The notes under the pieces: model-generated
Database searches by the model: none
What the model was told of the DNA's origin: nothing
What the model saw: the letters and a program-made list of their open reading frames with translations, nothing else
Translations under genes and position numbers: made by a program
NCBI GenBank assembly: GCA_030062745.1
Contig: CP099841.1
Coordinates: forward strand, 11,660,970-11,724,969
Source of the DNA: Capitulum mitella
Taxonomy: Eukaryota; Arthropoda; Thecostraca; Pollicipedomorpha; Pollicipedidae
DNA: 64,000 nt
Direction: 5' to 3'
Part shown: positions 56,476 through 64,000 of the stretch, piece after piece
Layout: every line of letters begins with the position of its first letter
Position numbering within the stretch: position 1 is the stretch's first letter

Positions 56476-57240
56476 TCAGACATGATGACCTACGTAGAGT
56501 GAGGTTGTTTGGTCATGAAGCGGCACGGGAGGCAAGTAGCGACCGTAGTGAGACTGCTTGTGGGCACCTTTATACACTGCAAATGGCGGGATGTAGGATC
56601 CGACCACTTTACCTGCCACCGTGACGGATACGGTTTCCGGTTTCTCGGCAGGAACCTGCTGAAATACACGCTTGTCCCCCTTACATGCCATTACGTGACG
56701 CGGCTTTCCAATGATGAGCTGTACACCCGACTCGTCTGCGTTGTAGACTGCTTCTGGTCTGTGAAGCAGTGAGTTTTCCGTCATGATCACTTCAAGCAGG
56801 TCAATACCACTCTTGACGGCAACCCTGTCCACTTTTTGTCCCCTGGCGAAGGTAAGTTTCTCTGCTTGTCGAATGGACAACTCGAGCGTACGTTTCATGA
56901 ACCCACGAAACCATTTTCTGCCGGCTTTTCCGCTGGTAAACGGTAAATGGTAAACGGACTTGTTCTACCATTTTTTTCACAGTAATGGAACACCAGCGTG
57001 CGAATCTCGTATGCGGTAAGCCCGCAGCCAATCTCTCCTAGCCCTGCCAGCCTGGATGCAAGGATGGCCTCTTCTTCCCCAGACAGGACAGGCGGTCTCC
57101 CCAGCCTGTCCCGCAGCTCAGCTCCAGGTGGTCTCTCGGTGTACTCACCGGAACACTGCGGGTCCTGCTGGTCTTGCGGAGGCTTAGGCGACTGTGCGTT
57201 ACGGCAGAAACAGCTGCCCGAAGCCCCTCCCTTGGTCACC
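56476..57240 (-). pseudogene. Pogo/Tigger-like transposase pseudogene
   Basis: Minus strand, two frames. 57239-56930 gives LGRPPVLSGEEEAILASRLA and LTAYEIRTLVFHYCEKNGR. After a frameshift at a repeated TTTACC stretch (56930-56960), AGRKWFRGFMKR follows, then LSIRQAEKLTFARG, EAVYNADESGVQL (first catalytic Asp of the DDE fold), GDKRVFQQVPAEKPETVSV and YIPPFAVYKG. This order is the DNA-binding/DDE arrangement of pogo, Tigger and jerky proteins. The second and third catalytic acidic residues are not seen; the frame is lost near 56560. An intron-like acceptor precedes the region at 57282. Confidence 0.82.
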
Positions 57241-57281
57241 TCGCCTTTGGCTTTTTCACTTTAGGAACGTGATAAGGAGTG

Positions 57282-58870
57282 GCCTGAAAGAAAGGAAACG
57301 GAAAAGAGACAGATAAGACAGGACTGGAGATCTCTCACCCAAAACATGGCTGGGTTAGGATAAACATATGGGTATTGAACAGGATCAAAGACGTTAGCAT
57401 TAGTGGAGATGAAACCAGGAGGGGTATGAGCACCTTGTACCGCCATCGGGACCCCCGTTCATGAAATAACCTCCCATCCCACCCCCATCTCTTCCCCTCT
57501 TGAGATTTTCGGCAACGCGATGAGGTCTATGGCCGAAAACCTTGACTCAGCCCTGAAAGGGAGATGCGCACGCGCAGAGCGTTGAAAAGTAAATGGAAAG
57601 AAGGCTAGACGCCCACCAGATTATAAACTGTTGATGCTCTGACATTAATGCTGCTATCCTTTTACGGATACATTATAAGTACCATGTTATAAATGAATAG
57701 TCACAACGACTCCTTCAACAAAACAGCCCCGTGACATCCAGGTCTAGTGGCAAACCCAGTGGACACGATCGGCATGCTCTTCCTCCAAAACGAGCCGCAA
57801 AAACGCGAACTCCTAGCAAAAATGTCAATTTGATATAAGGAGAGGTCGGAATTGCCATTGCCTATCGACCAGTCAACCGTGAGGTCCCAGGAACGAATGA
57901 ACCCCGAACCACTACAGCCTTTGCTAGTGCGAATGTAAATAGTCGTACCAAAATCACGAAGCCGTTTAAGCCCTCTGAAGAAATTTTGATCGACATTGTG
58001 CGCTCCCACCGCCAACCATGTCGACGGACAATGTGCGCTTTTGGGAGCATAGTCCCCTAATCACTCACACATGACATTTAGCCTTCATACGAGGTGAATG
58101 ACGCATTATGGGTACTAATAACCCTGAACGACGCGGAGAGCAGGTTTTTCTAGTCCCACTGTCGCACAGCTGAAAAGCTGGGTCATATTTCCCCTAAGCC
58201 TTCTGTCTGGAGGCATGCAAATTAGACCAAGCACTTTTCAAGAATGTGTTAAAATAAACGTTTTAAACAAAGCTATCCTATTCCGGCTGAAACAGACCTA
58301 ACCTACCATAGCCGTGTCCATGTGGTGGAGAAAAGGCAGACGTGTTCGCGCAGCACAATCAGCTGGTTGTCGCTGGCCTGGCACGCCACTTGCGTACCAT
58401 TTCCTTGCGTTCGTGCGTAATAAAGAACCGTGCATAATTAAAGCACTTCCCGTACGTCAGATGACATGGACTGGTCACCAAGCAAAGCCAAAACTTGTGG
58501 ATGCTAAGAGGTCTTTGCTTAGCTGGCATTAGCGACGGCCCGAGAACTAGAGCTAAGGAATTTGAATAAAAAAAAGCACGAAATGGATAAGTTTTAAACT
58601 TGTGGAAAGAATATTTTTGCCTGGCCTTTCACGATCTAGTTTAGAATATTGTTACCTGGTCCTTCGCAATCTGGTTAATATAAAAATATGTATAATATGA
58701 TAATGTAGTGATAATATGAATAATCTGATACAGTTTATCCCTGTACATAGCTGCGCTGCAGGATGGCCGCTACAGCGAACAATCGGGACTTCACCCCTGC
58801 AGCACTGTTGGAATTACGGAAACTGTTGAAGGATTCGTTTATTTGTGACCAGAAATTTGTTTGAGTTGTG
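57282..58870. other. No gene recognised
   Basis: The longest frame (57701-58015, minus) has no recognisable domain and no signal peptide. It overlaps another frame at 57862-58050. Confidence 0.5.
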
Positions 58871-58874
58871 AGCG

Positions 58875-59020
58875 ATACCGGGATTGGTAGCCCGGCTGGG
58901 AGGGCGCTGCTCTTCCCGTCCCGACAGGACGGGCTCGAATCGCATCAGGTCTCGCTGTTGGCGCGTGGTGGCTCAGCTGATAACTGGGGAATAGATGTCG
59001 TGCCGGTTACCATTCACTCC
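58875..59020 (+). ncRNA. tRNA-like SINE head (candidate)
   Basis: GGTAGCCCGGCTGGGAGGG (58886-58904) resembles a pol III A box and GGGCTCGAATCGC (58931-58943) a B box, at normal tRNA spacing. The cloverleaf is imperfect, so a functional tRNA is unlikely. A second A-box-like GTGGCTCAGCTGATAA follows at 58969. I infer a tRNA-derived SINE fragment; no second copy was found in the window. Confidence 0.4.
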
Positions 59021-59309
59021 TGTCGCATATTTGACGGTAGATGATAACTTTTGACAAAAATCGTCCTTTGCCTGGAATCGCGCCGTCTGTTGTGTGATTC
59101 AGAGTCCGTGCAGAATCTGTGCTCATCGCAAGCTCTGACATCATCTCCAACTTCACCTTAGCAAATCTGGAATTTTGCTATAAAAATGAAGAACGGCATA
59201 ATATTCGATCTGATCCGAGTTCGTCCATGTTCATCTGCATCCTCGCTGTCGTGATCACATATGCAACCGAGCTGGCTTACTGACTTGTATTCGACAGAAT
59301 GGAATGCAC

Positions 59310-59339
59310 ATATACATGTATACATGTATATATATATAC

Positions 59340-59372
<33 letters not shown>
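59310..59372. repeat. (TA/CATA)n-(TG)n microsatellite
   Basis: ATACATGTATA units pass into about twelve TG units. Confidence 0.93.
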
Positions 59373-59373
<1 letters not shown>

Positions 59374-59375
59374 AA

Positions 59376-61849
59376 ACATTCATGATTCCCTGTATCTTTC
59401 CAGTGCAGTTTTAAAGCCAGACGAAAGTAAGAAATAGTGATATATGTACCGAGGTAAAACGTGAAGATACAATATCACACACAGTATTACATTACTTTTT
59501 GTGGTTTTACAGGGCGGCAAAGCGCAATGAAGATTTTACTAAATATTTGTATCTTATTGTCGACAGAAGAGATATTTGATTGGGCATAGCGATTTTGACG
59601 GTTGAACAGTGTTACAAATCACGGCTGCTTGGATGGCTTCAACGCACGCTTGGATGAGGGTCAATTTGACCCACCTGAGGTTTGCTCAAAATAGGCCCCG
59701 AACGGTACGGCGCAGGCGCACCAAATTTGGTACAGCTATACAAAATCGCACAGCAGATCTTTTGGTGTTAACGAATCGCCAAGGGCGGGCAAGATCACTG
59801 AGCTAGATCAGGTTAAAGTTTGGTCATGGTTCTCAGAAATGGCACTTTTAGGGCAAACTTCAGACTGCTGCCACAGATAGAGCTACAAATGTACTGTATG
59901 AAATAGGATTTTAGCGTTGGCAGACGTGGGTGAACTGGCTGCCTCTACGGCTGCCTTGCGTAAGTGATTCACATTCTAGAGCTGTTGAAAGCCTTATAAG
60001 AGCTGGGACTTTGGAATATGTACAGCTACCTGAGATGGTGGCTCCTTATTTAAACAGAGAGAAAATGACCGGAAAATACCTTGAGAAGGTACCCTGAAAA
60101 ATAAATAGATAAATATAACAATAAATGGAAAAATAAATGAGAAAAATACCCTGAAAAATTTGCTCCCTAAAACCCAGTTCATGGCAAAATAGCAAACAAG
60201 CTGTTAAGATCATTAGCGCTCCTCTTCATTCTCTTGGCTACCTTGCTGGCTCCCGAAAACTAAATGGTGTCATGAAAGCCCATAAGGAACGAAAATGAAA
60301 AAAAAACGGTTGGTAGAATGCATCTCTTGCGGATGCTTCACTTCCAGTTTATCAAACTACAGAGTGAGGGAGGGGGAGAGAGAGGAGGGAGGCATTTGTC
60401 TCTGTATCAGCCAAATTGTATTTTGCATTTGAAACAAAAACAATGTACATTGCTTTTAACAGTCCGAGAGAGACCGGTAACAAGTTTTCGGAACGCCGGC
60501 GCTGTGTGTTCGGGCCTGTGAAGCCGGACGTCACGGCGACCTGGGTCGCGATGGAGGAGATAACGGACGCCGGCCCAAACGATGTCTGGCTGACTGCGTC
60601 CCCAGAGGTCTGAACTGGGTCCTGGCTCGGCGGGGTCAATGGCCTCGATCCCAACTGGCTAGATGGACAGGGGCAAGCGCGTCGTACGTGGGGACGGGAC
60701 TTGAGGTGGATCGATGGATCATGGAAAAGCAGCATAAAGCAAGCGGATGTCTAAGTATTTTGTTATACTATTGTAATACTACTGTATTGCATTGTATTTA
60801 CTATTGCATTGTATTTCACACCATGCCCATATTCCAGCCGATTTCTCGACGGTACAGGCATGATAGCCCTTCTTGGCTGCCTTGCTTCGGATAAAACTGT
60901 CAAAAGGTCGCTTGTCGCCATCGACATGCTCGCGTGTGCAAGGTCTTTGTGAAGGATGAAAGGCCCCTCATAAAAGTATCTGTCATATGAAAAGAAACTC
61001 AGTACGGGTCACGAATATTAGTTCTGTTCTCTGTGATGCGCACATATTTCACACATGTTACACAGGTCTATTTCGCAAGCGTATAGCGTGACAGGATATA
61101 ATGATCTCCTCCGATACCTCTCGCATCAGCGTAGGCTAAGCGAGAATGTATTCTATGTAGTTCCGGTACAGAAGTGCAGTAGAATGTATAGCATTGTGTA
61201 ACAATTTTGGCAAGTAATTGTTAGACTAAATAGCTCGTAAAAATGAAGTGTGGTCGGGTTCAAGGCAACTCCTGGTATGGCCCTAATACTGGGTCTTGAG
61301 CCCTGTCTCTATTCAGTCCACTTACGCCGCTGTAAACCCGTGGTTAAGTCGCACATTTTTATGGCCCGGCAATATGACTATACACGGGGCTGGCATTTAC
61401 CGCAGTCTCCATCCGGCACGCTTTATATGATAAAAGCTGGGCTGCCTTATACTCATAGGGAATAGACTGTGCGTCCTCCTTTCGTAGCTACCCAGACGAG
61501 ACGAAGCCTGACAGCAAAGTTGTACTTATCGGCACAATGTTCCACGGACGAGTAATTTCTGGTCGTGAAATTATCGTGCGAGTGTCCCGAATCTGATCGA
61601 AACGCATGGACCTATTCGGGTCACGCGACTAACACGTCGGAACCGTATCAGCGCACCGTGACTTAGTGTCGCAATGGCGTATCTGGGTCATACTAGAGAG
61701 GAGATCGGTCGGGGTTGTTTGTCCACTGGGCAAAGCAGCGAGGGAAACGGCAGAATGCAAGATACTTCAGGCACCTTGTTTGCCACTGATCGCACGGATG
61801 AGCGTTGCCTTGCACTTGACGTTTCTCTTGCATCTGTCTGGCTACAGGT
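59376..61849. other. No gene recognised; one GC-rich patch
   Basis: 60480-60720 is GC-rich and open on both strands with no recognisable protein. 60760-60815 is a low-complexity TATTGTA/TGCATTGTATT stretch. The rest is unassigned. Confidence 0.45.
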
Positions 61850-61889
61850 TTGTTACAGGTTCCCCGCGCACGCAGGGAACCTGCAACAA
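61850..61889. repeat. 15-bp near-perfect hairpin
   Basis: TTGTTACAGGTTCCC (61850-61864) pairs with GGGAACCTGCAACAA (61875-61889) with one mismatch and a 10-base loop. Confidence 0.88.
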
Positions 61890-62083
61890 GGCTGCAGGCC
61901 CGCGGCACCAAGGGTGGCGTCGCCTCGAGCGCCATCTGTAATGAAGTCCTGAAACATTGGTTCGCTCTGTCGCAGTTGTTGCTAGTTCCTTTAACTCGGT
62001 TTTGAGTGCGCTTTAGTTGCGGATCGCGCCAGCTTTCAGAATATGAATTTTTTGTTGGTCTCGGATTTAAATAAAACGGTTAA

Positions 62084-63307
62084 CCCTGTTCCGCGTTTGG
62101 GGGGCAGATTCCGCCTCTCCCCCTTCGGTTTTTCGCTCTCCATTGCCGGGCTTTTGGGAGCTGCTTCTTGAAACTTGGTGACTTTTCCGAAATATGTTGA
62201 GACGAAGTTTCAGAAATTTGCATCATCCGGAAACGGTGCCATAACATTTTTGGGAGGCATGTTTGAGGAATATTGCGCTTTCTGGAGATCGCGCACTTCA
62301 ACGTGGTCATGTACCATTCTGATGTCCTTCATAACGTCACAGACAGTTCAAATGATCATAATATTTGTAACCTGCACATTTTCACATATTTTTCAGAAAA
62401 ATGTTTGTCAGTGGCGCATTCAGGGGCATGTAAAAGGAGGCGTTTATGTTTTATTTTCCCCAAAAATTATGACTCATTGTGCGCATAAAACAACGCAAAG
62501 GTGAAATTTTTACGTCTTTATCCTAATTTACGCATATAATGCACCTACGCATACTCGCAGGGGCGTCTCCAGGCATGGGTTTCTGGGTGCGTATTTTGTC
62601 CAAGAACATGTTCATTGGGCCTAATAGACATCTGGTAATTGGTTTTGTTGGTTCGGCATATATTGCGATCCGAATATTTGACTGCGAATGTTAATCAGAG
62701 ATGGCTCCAGGGTAATTTTAAAGGGGTATTTTATTCCTTATTCCTTAGAAATTATGACTCGTTTTACGGAACAAAGCATAGCTATCACAGTGATGATATA
62801 AACTTTTCTTTTTCTGTTACCTGGATTTGCCGATGACCATTTGTCATGTGTATATAATATGGCATGTGGTACATACAGAAATGTTTTCCGAATACAAATA
62901 AACTCGTCAGACTCAAAATATATAGTACAGCGAATGAACTGTTTCCAAAAACAAGCACCTCTTTTTTATGTGCTCTGGATGCGCCTGTGGATTTTGGAAA
63001 TCGGCCTCTTTCTAATATATGTGATAGACCCATCAGTTTTTGGTAGAATGACGTGAAATAAACAAATCGGCTATGAAATGTGGTCAGAAAGCTCGTATAA
63101 GTAAACCCGTAGTTACACACTTACTTTGACCCTCTGCCCCACCCTGGCAAACTTTTTGACATTTTTTCACCAAAGTAGATCCTGCTACAGGCTATCGAGC
63201 GCCGTTTTTTGTTAGGAAATCAGACCAAAAGTTTTCGAGATGGGGGGGGGCAGAATTTCTCCGCCCAGCACGGAATAGTATTTACCGAGCAGGAGCGCGG
63301 AATAAGG
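62084..63307 (+). mobile_element. Complete TTAA-type (piggyBac-like) element, family 2 (1224 bp)
   Basis: TTAA at 62080-62083 and 63308-63311. Ends CCCTGTTCCGCG and CGCGGAATAAGG are 10/12 inverted. Hairpins with G run and CAGATTCCGCC-type centres lie just inside each end. An inner motif CAGGGGCGTCTCCAGGCA (62558) and GGATGCGCCTG (62976) recalls hAT termini. No transposase frame. Confidence 0.8.
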
Positions 63308-63311
63308 TTAA

Positions 63312-63595
63312 ATGTTGACAGAAGTTTAATCACGTCTTTGATACAAATCCAGTGTACCGAAATAAAATGAAATCATGAAAAACTGCAAACTGGCATACTC
63401 AGATTCACTGATTATTCCTCGAGTCCAGAATGTCATTGTCGCATTCTCTGTTACGTACCGTATATACGCGTCATGAGAACTCACTGATTTCACATGAACC
63501 TTGCGAAGGGATTCAAATCCAATCGTTTCGTTTACTTCGCTATCCTAATGTGATGCTTCGGAGTCGTGGATTTCATTTCATAACACCGGAAAAAA

Positions 63596-63671
<76 letters not shown>

Positions 63672-64000
63672 ATATGCATGTATAAGTTTATGTATGTATT
63701 TGCATGTGGATTTCTTTCGTGCTGCATGGTACGTATCAACATTCTCAGTTAAAAGCGTGAGGTTTTCGAAGGCATGCGATGTCCGCCGGGATCAGTAGAT
63801 CGTGCGATGATGTGCACATAAATTTTGCATGAGACAGAATGTCCTCAACACTGCACTTTATGAGAGCTCCATAACAAGGATGCATTCCTTTAAGAAGCTC
63901 ATCAGGTAATTGCTAGTTGTCAAGCACGTCGACAGTTGCCTGATCACGACCTCGTTGCGTGATACGTTGTCCGTTTTCGACACTCTGAATGTGTAATGGA
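63312..64000. other. No gene recognised
   Basis: Contains the microsatellite at 63597-63669; nothing else assignable before the window ends. Confidence 0.5.
63597..63669. repeat. (TA)n-(TG)n microsatellite
   Basis: About 22 TA units followed by about 14 TG units; the frame through it at 63430-63798 is spurious. Confidence 0.95.

Noticed and set aside
58886-58945. Functional tRNA gene
   Set aside because: A and B boxes are present but the acceptor and anticodon stems do not pair convincingly.
62084-63307. Autonomous piggyBac transposon
   Set aside because: Only 1.2 kb and no DDD transposase frame in any of the TTAA elements here.

Overview
This is eukaryotic DNA, almost certainly from an arthropod. 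The only intact genes I can support are two copies of a secreted, chitin-degrading beta-N-acetylglucosaminidase (GH20) whose closest recognisable relatives are the insect and crustacean moulting enzymes. Both are split by GT-AG introns. The dense mix of piggyBac-like, hAT-like, PIF/Harbinger-like, mariner-like and pogo-like DNA elements with LINE fragments resembles the repeat-rich genomes of marine crustaceans or other large arthropod genomes. The species cannot be fixed from the sequence. All identities are by eye; no search was run.

The dominant architecture is a direct segmental duplication. Copy 1 spans about 7.06-27.76 kb and copy 2 about 38.70-54.83 kb, separated by an 11 kb unique spacer. 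Each copy carries, in the same order: flanking sequence, a microsatellite, the complete 4-exon NAG gene on the minus strand (copy 1: 13722-17850; copy 2: 41531-45663; both 633 codons plus stop), a conserved candidate exon of unknown function, an old TTAA-type element, a 265 bp GC-rich block that is 98% identical between copies (candidate promoter/5' exon) and further flank. The copies have since been edited by private insertions. Copy 1 gained two large hAT-like elements (7227-9311, 10626-13224), a TTAA element in NAG intron 1 (16161-17411) and a LINE/TTAA nest (20.87-25.59 kb). Copy 2 gained a different TTAA element in intron 1 at the very same TTAA site (44006-45222), another at 49260-50471, and two unassigned insertions (about 51.2-52.4 and 52.6-54.0 kb).

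Outside the duplication, 0-7 kb holds a TTAA element, a small hAT MITE, a 1.6 kb head-to-head inverted minisatellite and a PIF/Harbinger-type MITE. The spacer (27.8-38.7 kb) holds a mariner-like transposase relic, a LINE RT relic, a 1.7 kb fold-back repeat and low-copy direct repeats. The right end (54.8-64 kb) holds a pogo/Tigger-like transposase pseudogene, a short tandem duplication, a tRNA-like SINE candidate, and a complete 1.22 kb TTAA element.

The two NAG enzymes would release terminal GlcNAc from chitooligosaccharides downstream of chitinase. All the other long ORFs look like shadows or run through repeats. The most unusual points are the two unrelated TTAA elements occupying one intronic site in the two paralogues, the near-identity of NAG exons and putative promoter amid diverged flanks (gene conversion or constraint), and the G-run/C-run hairpin shared by the ends of otherwise different TTAA families.
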